Shown: piece by piece, positions 1-6,225 of the stretch
How the letters are laid out: each line of letters begins with the position of its first letter
How positions within the stretch are numbered: the stretch's first letter is position 1
Source: CAYIFA01 sp964362625
GTDB lineage: Bacteria > Patescibacteriota > Minisyncoccia > 1-14-0-10-42-19
Length of the DNA stretch: 21,758 nt
Direction of reading: 5' to 3'
Assembly: GCA_964362625.1 (NCBI GenBank)
Contig: CAYIFA010000011.1
Location: 1 to 21,758, forward strand
Translations under genes and position numbers: made by a program
Notes under the pieces: model-generated
The model's database searches: none
Seen by the model: only the letters and a program-made list of their open reading frames with translations
What the model was told of the DNA's origin: nothing

Positions 1-22
1 GCCATAGAAAAAATCAGACAGC

Positions 23-1276
23 ATGATAAAGCCAAAAAGCTTCAGGGTTATTAGAGAAGTTTGCTTGCTTGCGGCTATCACTGGGTTCGGATATTGGATG
101 ATTTACGGATTTACGAATGTTTCTGCTCCGGGGGGAGACCTTGTCCAGAGTGCGGATTTGGAGCCGACTGCGATTAACGAAGTTGAAAGCAGGGAGAACT
201 TAACCGCGATTAGCAAAATTGAAAATCAGGCTATTCTTCCGCTTCCAGCGGTTGATGCCGGGGTGATTCCGGCCGACATTGATATGCTTAGCGCGGCTAA
301 AAATGATGCCAAACTGCGCGACATTATTGCGCGGATCGGACCTAAAAGTGCAATGGCCGAATTGCTTAATGATTCCGGAGGCGGCGCGCTGGTTGATTGT
401 CATCAAGAGTCGCATAATATCGGCCGCATCGCTTATGAAGTTTTTGGCGCGATCGCCTTTGCTGACGGCAACGCCGCTTGCCATTCCGGATATTATCACG
501 GCGCCATCGAATCTTTTTTGTATAAGAACGGGACGGCTAATTTGGTCCAAAATATAAAAACCATCTGTGATAGCTTCGGAACTTCTTTCGGCCGGTTTGA
601 GTGTCTGCATGGCATCGGGCATGGCGTGATGGCCTACGAAAACTATGATTTACCGGGAGCCATAAAAATTTGCGCGTCGCTTGAGAATGATTACGATCGA
701 AGCTCCTGCTACGGCGGGATGTTCATGGAAAACATCGTAACCGCTCAAGGCTCCGGCGCGGGCGCGGTTCACGAAACAGAGTGGGCTAACAAATCCGACC
801 CATATTTTCCATGCGAAAGCATCGGCGGCGGCTATGACCTTCGCTATCAATGTTATCAAATGCAGACCAGCTGGATGCTTACGATTTTTAACTACGATTT
901 TGATCGGGTGAAAGACGCGTGTTTAGAGGCGCCCACGGATATGCGGCTAGTTTGCTTTAAGAGTTTTGGTCGAGATGCCGCCGGCCATACCCTAAGAGAT
1001 GTTGATAAAATCACGGCAATCTGCGTTAAGGTTTCTTACCATGATGAATATTATAAAGAATGTGTCAACGGCGCAGTGAATGTAATCATTGATTTTTGGG
1101 GGGACGGCTTAAAAGACCAGGCTACCAATCTTTGTAAAACGGTTCTGGAAAGCGGAAAGTTAACTTGCTATCAAACCCTTAGCTGGCGGCTTGGCGACGT
1201 TTTTGGTTCTACCGAAAACCGCGCGGACATTTGCGCCGGTTTTGAAGATAGTTACCGTTACCTTTGCGCAAACTAG
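23..1276 (+). CDS. Membrane-anchored Cys-rich repeat protein, function unknown
   Basis: A 417-residue protein I do not recognise by name. A hydrophobic segment at about residues 12-30 suggests a signal anchor, followed by a low-complexity linker to about 90, so the rest is probably outside the membrane. The exported part has 16 cysteines. From residue 182 they fall in seven pairs: 182/194, 217/229, 264/277, 300/311, 334/347, 371/382 and 404/415. Each is CX10-12C with a period of mostly 33-37 residues, which suggests disulfide-stapled helical hairpins like those of Sel1/Hcp proteins (an analogy, not homology). The N-terminal half has three Cys-His motifs: CHQESH (126), CHSGYYH (153) and CLHGIGH (194), possible metal ligands. 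Downstream CcdA-like and DsbA-like genes fit a need for disulfide chemistry. The start is the first in-frame ATG in the window; 5' signals are cut off. Confidence 0.8.
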   Translation: MIKPKSFRVIREVCLLAAITGFGYWMIYGFTNVSAPGGDLVQSADLEPTAINEVESRENLTAISKIENQAILPLPAVDAGVIPADIDMLSAAKNDAKLRDIIARIGPKSAMAELLNDSGGGALVDCHQESHNIGRIAYEVFGAIAFADGNAACHSGYYHGAIESFLYKNGTANLVQNIKTICDSFGTSFGRFECLHGIGHGVMAYENYDLPGAIKICASLENDYDRSSCYGGMFMENIVTAQGSGAGAVHETEWANKSDPYFPCESIGGGYDLRYQCYQMQTSWMLTIFNYDFDRVKDACLEAPTDMRLVCFKSFGRDAAGHTLRDVDKITAICVKVSYHDEYYKECVNGAVNVIIDFWGDGLKDQATNLCKTVLESGKLTCYQTLSWRLGDVFGSTENRADICAGFEDSYRYLCAN

Positions 1277-1318
1277 ATGTGCTATAATAAAAATAGTCGA
1301 AAATTATATGATTTAAGC

Positions 1319-1324
1319 TAAAAT
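1319..1324 (+). promoter_or_regulatory. Possible -10 box of the Cys-rich mini-protein gene
   Basis: TAAAAT lies 6 bases before the ATG at 1331, the same spacing as several better promoters here. A second TATAAT is at 1283-1288. I see no convincing -35. Confidence 0.35.
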
Positions 1325-1330
1325 AATGCT

Positions 1331-1528
1331 ATGCCAATTTTAGATGAACTGACCGGCCAAGGCGAAGGCGAGAAAACTTATAAATGCGAAAAATGCGGCA
1401 AGGAGAAGAAAGAATCCGAAGGCAAGTTTATGCTGGAGGGGTCGGCGTTTTGCTGTAAGGAATGCTGTGGAGATGCGGATAAGGGCGAGCATAAGGAAAA
1501 AAAGCCGAATGTTTGCGAATTTTGTTAG
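1331..1528 (+). CDS. Eight-cysteine mini-protein, probable metal binder
   Basis: A 65-residue cytosolic-looking protein with no signal or membrane segment. Its eight cysteines are arranged as CEKC (19, 22), CCKECC (41, 42, 45, 46) and a terminal CEFC (62, 65). Paired CXXC knuckles suggest zinc or another soft metal, as in zinc ribbons or small metallothionein-like proteins. The last 25 residues before the terminal knuckle are lysine-rich. It is followed closely by a His-rich membrane protein and a CcdA homologue. No family name is assigned. The Cys pattern and position make it a convincing real gene despite its size. Confidence 0.65.
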   Translation: MPILDELTGQGEGEKTYKCEKCGKEKKESEGKFMLEGSAFCCKECCGDADKGEHKEKKPNVCEFC

Positions 1529-1550
1529 CCAGTTTTTTGTTTATGATTTC

Positions 1551-2234
1551 ATGTCGGTTATCTGGACAGGCGCCGGCATAATCATATTGGCATTATTATA
1601 CATTTTGGTCCGAACCCCGGAAACCGCCGCGGAGAAAATTGTTTTATTCTGGGTTATTGTACTTCCGGCGGTTTTTACTACTTTGTATCTCGCCGGCGGC
1701 ACGATTCATGACAATCTTACGTCCGCAACTGGCGGACCGGTGCATTGGCATGCAGATTTCCGAATTTTTAATTGCGGCCAGGAACTGGACTTGGTTGATC
1801 CGACCGGCTTGTCCAACCGCGTTGGATCTCCGGAAATTCACGAACATAATGATTTCCGCATTCATGTTGAAGGGGTGCTGACCGAATTCAGGGAGGCCTC
1901 GCTTGCCAACTTTTTCCGTCTTATCGGCGGCAACCTTGATTCTAAGGGGCTCGCGGTTCCGACCAATGATGGAATCGTGCGGATGATTAACGGCGAAAAT
2001 TGCCCGGACGGGCCGGCCGGAAGATTGCAAGTGTTTTTGTGGGAGACCGTTGGCCAGGAAGCGCGCCAGCGTAAAATTTTTGATTATCCGGAATATGTAA
2101 TGAGCCCGGAATCGTTAATTCCGCCAGGCGATTGCGTAATTTTTGAATTCGGCCCGGAAAAAGAACGTACCAAGTACGTCTGCGAACAGTATCAGGTTGC
2201 GGAGAAAAGAGGAGATATTAGAATAATTTTCTAA
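1551..2234 (+). CDS. Two-helix membrane protein with HxH motifs, unknown function
   Basis: The reading frame is open from 1467, but I prefer ATG 1551 because earlier starts overlap the mini-protein gene and add a basic, non-conserved-looking tail. This gives 227 residues. Two membrane segments (about 4-20 and 29-50) are followed by a soluble domain, probably extracytoplasmic. That domain has HWHADF (65-70) and HEHNDFRIH (97-105), a duplicated H-x-H-x-D-F signature that could bind a metal, plus cysteines at 75, 151, 195 and 211. The stop codon is one base before the CcdA-like start, so the two are almost certainly cotranscribed. Copper or redox handling is plausible from the histidines and neighbours but is inference. 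Confidence 0.7.
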   Translation: MSVIWTGAGIIILALLYILVRTPETAAEKIVLFWVIVLPAVFTTLYLAGGTIHDNLTSATGGPVHWHADFRIFNCGQELDLVDPTGLSNRVGSPEIHEHNDFRIHVEGVLTEFREASLANFFRLIGGNLDSKGLAVPTNDGIVRMINGENCPDGPAGRLQVFLWETVGQEARQRKIFDYPEYVMSPESLIPPGDCVIFEFGPEKERTKYVCEQYQVAEKRGDIRIIF

Positions 2235-2235
2235 A

Positions 2236-2946
2236 ATGGGTATTGAATCTAATCTGCCAACTTTGATAACGGTTTTAACCAGCGCCGCGATTGACGCCAT
2301 AAATCCTTGCGCCATCGGCGTTTTGATTTTGATGATATCAGTGGTGCTCTCCTCCGGCGGTTCAACCAAGCGGATGCTCGGAATTGGGGTTCTTTATACC
2401 TTCGCGGTTTTTGTTACTTATCTTGTCGCCGGCCTCGGCTTAGTTTATTTTTTCTCAACTGTTCCGATAGTTATCGCCGAATACATTTCAATCGCGGTCG
2501 GATTATTTATTGTTGCCGCCGGTACCATTGAAATAAAAGATTATTTTTGGTATGGCCGGGGGTTTTCACTGGCAATACCCGCGGTGTTTGCGAAAATGAT
2601 CCATGATTATTCTGCGAAGGTTACGGTGCCCGGCGTGATATTTCTCGGAGCATTTGTTTCGGCAGTGGAATTGCCGTGCACCGGCGCGCCGTATCTTGCA
2701 ATAATCACGATTCTTTCGCAGTATTTTGATTTTACGGCATTCCTTATGCTTATAATTTATAATATAGTTTTCGTTTCTCCGCTCATCGTGATACTATTAT
2801 TAGTAGCATCCGGTATGCAGCTTCAGCGTCTAAAGGCCTGGAAGCAGGAAGCGCGCGGAACTATGAGGTTAATGATTGGGCTCTTGTTAGTCGCGCTGGG
2901 ATGGCTACTGATGTTAATTGCGAATGGAACAATAAACTTTGGTTAA
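2236..2946 (+). CDS. ccdA: CcdA-like thiol-disulfide transmembrane carrier
   Basis: A 236-residue, largely hydrophobic protein with about six membrane helices. It belongs to the CcdA/DsbD-beta family, which passes electrons from cytoplasmic thioredoxin to thiol proteins outside the membrane. The two redox cysteines are both visible: C25 in DAINPCAIG on the first helix and C148 in ELPCTGAPY after a helix near 130-145. Both motifs are typical of the family. Its length matches stand-alone CcdA. It is packed between the HxH protein (1 base upstream) and the ATP-cone gene (start directly after the stop). With the DsbA-like gene at 4500 it would form a reductive/oxidative pair. Cytochrome c maturation is not implied, since no haem-handling genes are seen here. 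Confidence 0.85.
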   Translation: MGIESNLPTLITVLTSAAIDAINPCAIGVLILMISVVLSSGGSTKRMLGIGVLYTFAVFVTYLVAGLGLVYFFSTVPIVIAEYISIAVGLFIVAAGTIEIKDYFWYGRGFSLAIPAVFAKMIHDYSAKVTVPGVIFLGAFVSAVELPCTGAPYLAIITILSQYFDFTAFLMLIIYNIVFVSPLIVILLLVASGMQLQRLKAWKQEARGTMRLMIGLLLVALGWLLMLIANGTINFG

Positions 2947-3222
2947 ATGGATCACCCTCACATTGTAAAAAGAAAAGGCCACAAAGAACCTTATGACAAC
3001 CACAAGGTTTATGCTTCATGTTATGCCGCTTGCCTAAACGCCCACATTTCCAAAGAGCGCGCGGAAGGCATATGTTCCGGCGTGATGGGGGGAATGGATT
3101 TGTGGATGTCCGGTAAGGACGAGGTCTACTCCCAGCAAATTTTTGATGAAGTAACCAGAATCATGGAGAAATTTGATGGGGAGGCGTCATTCATGTACAA
3201 GAGTCATCGGGATATTTCTTAA
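2947..3222 (+). CDS. Stand-alone ATP-cone domain protein
   Basis: A 91-residue protein that is almost only an ATP-cone, the nucleotide-binding regulatory fold of NrdR and ribonucleotide reductases. Recognisable elements are VKRKGHKEPYDNHKV at 8-22, the helical middle with SGVMGGMDLW, the VYSQQIFDEV stretch near 60-70, and the closing FMYKSHRDI. It has cysteines at 25, 29 and 43. No zinc ribbon is attached, unlike NrdR, and no reductase is nearby, so it may be a free ATP or dATP sensor or a DNA-binding regulator. It starts directly after the ccdA stop and overlaps the next gene by one base (TAATG). Confidence 0.75.
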   Translation: MDHPHIVKRKGHKEPYDNHKVYASCYAACLNAHISKERAEGICSGVMGGMDLWMSGKDEVYSQQIFDEVTRIMEKFDGEASFMYKSHRDIS

Positions 3223-4394
3223 TGAAAAAGTTCAAAAAAGCCACAATGGTTTTTACCGGTCTCGGCCTGTCAGCCGCGGGCATTTTTTTATTAGGCGATT
3301 TTGGCCAATATTTTTCACCGCAGGTTTACGATTCTCGAATTGCGGCGAGCGACGAACTGGCAAGCGTACCCGCAGCTATAGAGGAAAAAGTGGAGCATTT
3401 GCCGACTCCCGAGCCGGTGCGCGCGATCTACATGACCAGTTGGGTGGCCGGCACCAGCGATTGGCGGGCCGAGCTCGTAAAATTTGTGGAGGACTCCGAA
3501 GTAAATTCCATAGTGATAGATGTCAAAGACTATTCCGGCCGGATTGCTTTTGAAGTAAAAGATCCGGTATTGAAAGAATGGGGCGCCCAAGAGCTAAGGG
3601 TTCGCGATTTTAGAGAGTTCATCAAAGGACTTCATGTTAAGAATATATATGCCATTGCCCGCATCAGTGTTTTTCAAGATCCATACATGACCGGCAAGCG
3701 CCCGGATTTGGCGGTTAAAAACCGAGAAGGCGGAGTTTGGAAAGATCGCAAAGGACTCTCGTGGATTGACCCAGCCGCCAGGGAATACTGGGATTATATT
3801 GTTCGTTTGGCAGAGGAGACCGAGCGTTTGGGTTTTGACGAATTGAATTTTGATTACATCAGGTTTCCTTCAGATGGCGACATGAAAAATATTAAGTATG
3901 ATTATTGGGACAAGGAAATCGCCGAGCGCGACTTACTGCTTGAATTTTTCGCCTATCTCGACGAGAGACTTTCGGATCTGGGGGTTCCGATTTCCGGCGA
4001 CTTTTTCGGCATGGTTACCACTAATTATGACGATTTAAATATTGGCCAAGTTTTGGAATATGCCGCGCCGTATTTTGATTACATTAGCCCAATGGTTTAC
4101 CCGTCGCATTATCCGTCAGGTTTTATCGGCCTTAAAAACCCAGCTGCAAATCCCTATGAGGTCATTCATTACTCCATGTCTAAAGCTTACGGGCGCCTTA
4201 GAACCGCTACTTCCACTCCCGCTAAACTTCGTCCGTGGATTCAGGACTTTGATTTAGGCGCGACTTATGACGCGGAAATGATAAAAAAACAAAAACAAGC
4301 GGTCTATGACTCTGGGCTTACCAGTTGGATGGCCTGGGATCCGGCCAACAAATATACCCGTGAAGCATATTATTCTTCGATTAACTCAGAATAA
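3222..4394 (+). CDS. Glycoside hydrolase-like protein (DUF4015 type), exported
   Basis: A 390-residue protein with an N-terminal signal or anchor (about 7-26), a short linker, and a TIM-barrel-like domain from about 65. The pattern VRAIYMTSW (66-74), IVIDVKDYSGRIAF (97-110), ELNFDYIRFPSDG (207-219), ISGDFFGM (257-264), YFDYISPMVYPSHY (284-297) and LTSWMAWDPAN (366-376) matches the putative glycosyl hydrolase family DUF4015. The conserved acids E207, D211 and D260 are candidates for catalysis. The substrate is unknown; a cell-envelope polysaccharide is likely. It overlaps the ATP-cone gene by one base, so it belongs to the upstream operon. Its last codons (SSINSE) lie in an arm of the repeat at 4375-4440. 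Confidence 0.8.
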   Translation: MKKFKKATMVFTGLGLSAAGIFLLGDFGQYFSPQVYDSRIAASDELASVPAAIEEKVEHLPTPEPVRAIYMTSWVAGTSDWRAELVKFVEDSEVNSIVIDVKDYSGRIAFEVKDPVLKEWGAQELRVRDFREFIKGLHVKNIYAIARISVFQDPYMTGKRPDLAVKNREGGVWKDRKGLSWIDPAAREYWDYIVRLAEETERLGFDELNFDYIRFPSDGDMKNIKYDYWDKEIAERDLLLEFFAYLDERLSDLGVPISGDFFGMVTTNYDDLNIGQVLEYAAPYFDYISPMVYPSHYPSGFIGLKNPAANPYEVIHYSMSKAYGRLRTATSTPAKLRPWIQDFDLGATYDAEMIKKQKQAVYDSGLTSWMAWDPANKYTREAYYSSINSE

Positions 4395-4440
4395 AATCCT
4401 GAGCGAAGTCGAAGGATAATCCTTCGATTGACTCAGGATT
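4375..4440 (+). repeat. Three-arm REP-like hairpin element after the hydrolase gene
   Basis: An inverted repeat has one arm beginning AATCCTGAGCGAAGTCGAAG (4395) and the other ending CTTCGATTGACTCAGGATT (4422-4440). A further arm, CTTCGATTAACTCAGAAT (4375-4392), matches the last arm at 16 of 18 bases and forms the 3' end of the coding region. The middle arm can therefore pair with either neighbour. No T-run follows, so this is not a standard intrinsic terminator. CCTGAGCGAAGTCGAAGG-like repeats are common dispersed elements in bacterial genomes. Confidence 0.65.
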
Positions 4441-4461
4441 ATCCACAGTAGCTAGTAAGCA

Positions 4462-4490
4462 TTGCCTTTATTTTTAGATCGCGCTATCAT
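4462..4490 (+). promoter_or_regulatory. Promoter of the DsbA-like gene
   Basis: TTGCCT (4462-4467), a 17-base spacer and TATCAT (4485-4490) fit a sigma-70 promoter. The ATG at 4500 is 9 bases beyond the -10, so the transcript has almost no leader. Confidence 0.55.
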
Positions 4491-4499
4491 TGAATAATT

Positions 4500-5231
4500 A
4501 TGGACGGCGAAATTAACGAACCAACAAACACCGAACCAAAAAGTAATCCTTATACTATTCCAGGAGCAATTATATTGGCTGGAGCCATGGTGGCTGGAGC
4601 GGTAATGTACGGCGGGGGCAATCCCAATCCGGCGCCAGCACCCCGAAATCAACAGCAAAATCAGCCAGCCGCAGCTGGAACGGCAGTTTTGAGCGAAGAT
4701 ATCAAGGCGTTTTTAAGCGAGCGTCCGGGGGACTATGTTTTGGGCAACCCCGATGCACCGGTGACAATTACCGAATTCGGCGATTTTGAATGTCCATTCT
4801 GCGCCAAATTTCATACTGACACCCGTCCGCAGATTATTGATAAATACGTAAAAACAGGACAAGCCAAGCTGCTTTGGCGGCATTTTCCATTGACTGCTAT
4901 TCATCAGTTGGCTGAACCGGCATCCCTCGCCGCAGAGTGCGCGGGCGAGCAGGGAAAGTTTTGGGAATATCACGATTTGCTGTTTGAAACAGCTAAACTT
5001 GATAGCGCGAGTTTGGCCGAACACGCGGATTCGCTCGGATTAAATCTAGGCGCGTTTCAATCGTGCATTACTTCCGGAAAATATCTCGAAAAAGTTAGCG
5101 GCGAGTTTGATCTCGGGCGCCAAGCCGGTGTTTCCGGCACCCCCAGTCTTTTTGTAAACGGTGAGCTCATAGTCGGCGCAGTGCCGTTTGCGTCAATTGA
5201 ACCAATAATTTTGAAGGCACTGGAGCAATAA
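4500..5231 (+). CDS. DsbA-family membrane-anchored thiol oxidoreductase
   Basis: A 243-residue protein of the thioredoxin-4/DsbA type. It has a membrane anchor at about 18-37, a Pro/Gln-rich linker (41-58) and a thioredoxin fold with an inserted helical domain. The active site is ECPFC (C98, C101), and the partner cis-proline is in VSGTPSLF (P215). A second cysteine pair (147, 189) lies in and after the helical insert, as in many homologues. It probably introduces or exchanges disulfides in exported proteins, with the Cys-rich protein at 23-1276 an obvious local candidate substrate (inference). It is set apart from the upstream operon by the hairpin element and has its own promoter. Confidence 0.88.
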   Translation: MDGEINEPTNTEPKSNPYTIPGAIILAGAMVAGAVMYGGGNPNPAPAPRNQQQNQPAAAGTAVLSEDIKAFLSERPGDYVLGNPDAPVTITEFGDFECPFCAKFHTDTRPQIIDKYVKTGQAKLLWRHFPLTAIHQLAEPASLAAECAGEQGKFWEYHDLLFETAKLDSASLAEHADSLGLNLGAFQSCITSGKYLEKVSGEFDLGRQAGVSGTPSLFVNGELIVGAVPFASIEPIILKALEQ

Positions 5232-5320
5232 CTCAAGATAAAAATAAGAAGAGGAATCTTTTTAGCGTATTTATAAATAATATTAAACAATATTATAAAT
5301 TTATATAACTCTATGCTGTA

Positions 5321-5356
5321 TGTCTAATAAATTGACGATCGTCAAAACATTAGACA
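5321..5356 (+). repeat. 36-bp palindrome, copy A, upstream of PaaX/Cas2-like gene
   Basis: The architecture is outer arms TGTCTAAT and ATTAGACA, a perfect 14-base palindromic core TTGACGATCGTCAA, and asymmetric 3-base linkers (AAA left, AAC right) that give the element a direction. It ends 16 bases before the start codon at 5373 and directly abuts the probable ribosome-binding site. It differs from copy B (6081-6116) at one base. Confidence 0.9.
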
Positions 5357-5372
5357 AATAGGTGAACAAAAG

Positions 5373-6032
5373 ATGGATACTGTTGTTAAAAGAAATGTCA
5401 AAAAATTGCGTGGTCGGAAGAAGAATACCTTTATTAAAAAACACCGAGTATACATTAAGGGGTTGATCAACCGGTTTATGGAAAGCGAGAGCGCCGGCGC
5501 TTATGTCGGGCGCGTAGCGATTGCTGTAATAGGTCTTGCCGGGATTTTGGCGATTGGGGCGGTGGCGCCAAATATTTTTTCTGCGTTTCGGCACTACGAT
5601 AAGCCATGTCCTTATAACGAAAAACAGGTGCGTAAAAGCCTATACTATTTACGGAAAAAGAGGTTGGTAAGATTTATAAAAAAATTAGACGGAACTTATG
5701 CAGTAAAAATCACTCATCTCGGGAGAACAAAATTAGCGGAATTCGCCATCGAAAATATGAAGATTAATCGACAAAAGCAATGGGATGGGAAATGGCGGAT
5801 TGCGATTTTTGATATTCCCGAACGCTTCCGTGCCGCGCGTGGTTCCCTAAGACGAAAGTTAAAAGAATTAGGCCTATTCCAATTGCAACTGAGCGTTTTC
5901 GCATATCCCCAAGACGTAACAGATGAGATATTATTTATTGCCGCGTTTTTTGAAGTTGAAGAATTCGTGGAGATACTGACCGTAGAAAGCATGTTGGATG
6001 ATTCCGTCTTGCGAAAGCATTTTAGTGTATGA
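5373..6032 (+). CDS. PaaX/Cas2-fold protein, probable DNA-binding regulator or nuclease-like
   Basis: A 219-residue basic protein. Residues 1-35 are Lys/Arg-rich. About 46-125 resembles a winged helix (helix at 47-72, then NEKQVRKSLYYLRKKRLV as recognition region and a wing with DGTYAVKITHLGRTKL). Residues 137-219 match the PaaX C-terminal/Cas2 ferredoxin-like fold: WRIAIFDIPE (D147 at the end of the first strand, where Cas2 has its metal aspartate), RGSLRRKLKELGLFQLQLSVFAYP, then the second half. Such proteins are often labelled Cas2 in CPR genomes, but no cas1, array or other cas gene is present. The start is supported by AGGTGA 7 bases upstream. Two 36-bp palindromes bracket the gene. Autoregulation or an element-associated role is inference. 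Confidence 0.75.
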   Translation: MDTVVKRNVKKLRGRKKNTFIKKHRVYIKGLINRFMESESAGAYVGRVAIAVIGLAGILAIGAVAPNIFSAFRHYDKPCPYNEKQVRKSLYYLRKKRLVRFIKKLDGTYAVKITHLGRTKLAEFAIENMKINRQKQWDGKWRIAIFDIPERFRAARGSLRRKLKELGLFQLQLSVFAYPQDVTDEILFIAAFFEVEEFVEILTVESMLDDSVLRKHFSV

Positions 6033-6080
6033 TTATTTTTTTAATTCCTCACATCATAATATTTCGTAGTCGTTAAGTCT

Positions 6081-6116
6081 TGTCTAATAAATTGACGATC
6101 GTCAAAAGATTAGACA
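6081..6116 (+). repeat. 36-bp palindrome, copy B, downstream of PaaX/Cas2-like gene
   Basis: Same structure and orientation as copy A with 35 of 36 bases identical; the only change is in the right linker (AAG instead of AAC). It begins 49 bases after the stop codon of the PaaX/Cas2-like gene. The two copies enclose a 796-bp unit with a single gene. I see no target-site duplication around the unit. Confidence 0.9.
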
Positions 6117-6150
6117 ATTTATAAAAATAAGTAATAAACAAAACAAAAAC

Positions 6151-6180
6151 AATAAAAAATATCACGCCCGTAAGGGCGTG
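6151..6180 (-). terminator. Intrinsic terminator of the minus-strand small gene
   Basis: CACGCCC (6163-6169), a GTAA loop and GGGCGTG (6174-6180) form a 7-bp GC-rich stem. Read on the minus strand it is followed by a T-rich tract (ATATTTTTTATT). It lies 45 bases past the stop of the gene at 6226-6558. On the plus strand no T-run follows, so it acts in one direction only. Confidence 0.75.
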
Positions 6181-6225
6181 GGTATCTATTTAAGATTGGC
6201 TTGCATTGATGCGGGGCCTTAGACG

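Noticed and set aside
200..622. Minus-strand open frame opposite the Cys-rich protein gene
   Set aside because: There are no motifs, and the plus-strand frame has clear structured cysteine repeats. It is a shadow frame.
1467..1550. Longer start for the HxH membrane protein
   Set aside because: It would overlap the Cys mini-protein gene by 62 bases and add a basic stretch that does not look like a signal. ATG 1551 is more plausible.
5332..5360. TTGACG inside palindrome A as a -35 box
   Set aside because: No acceptable -10 lies 16-18 bases downstream (CAAATA or similar).
5321..6116. CRISPR array suggested by 36-bp repeats near a Cas2-like protein
   Set aside because: There is only one repeat unit on each side, 724 bases apart, enclosing a gene. 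The repeats are full palindromes without spacers, and no other cas gene is present.
5321..6116. Insertion sequence or IS200/IS605-type element
   Set aside because: No transposase motifs are in the enclosed protein and no target duplication is seen. The GC hairpin at 6163-6180 is better explained as a terminator.
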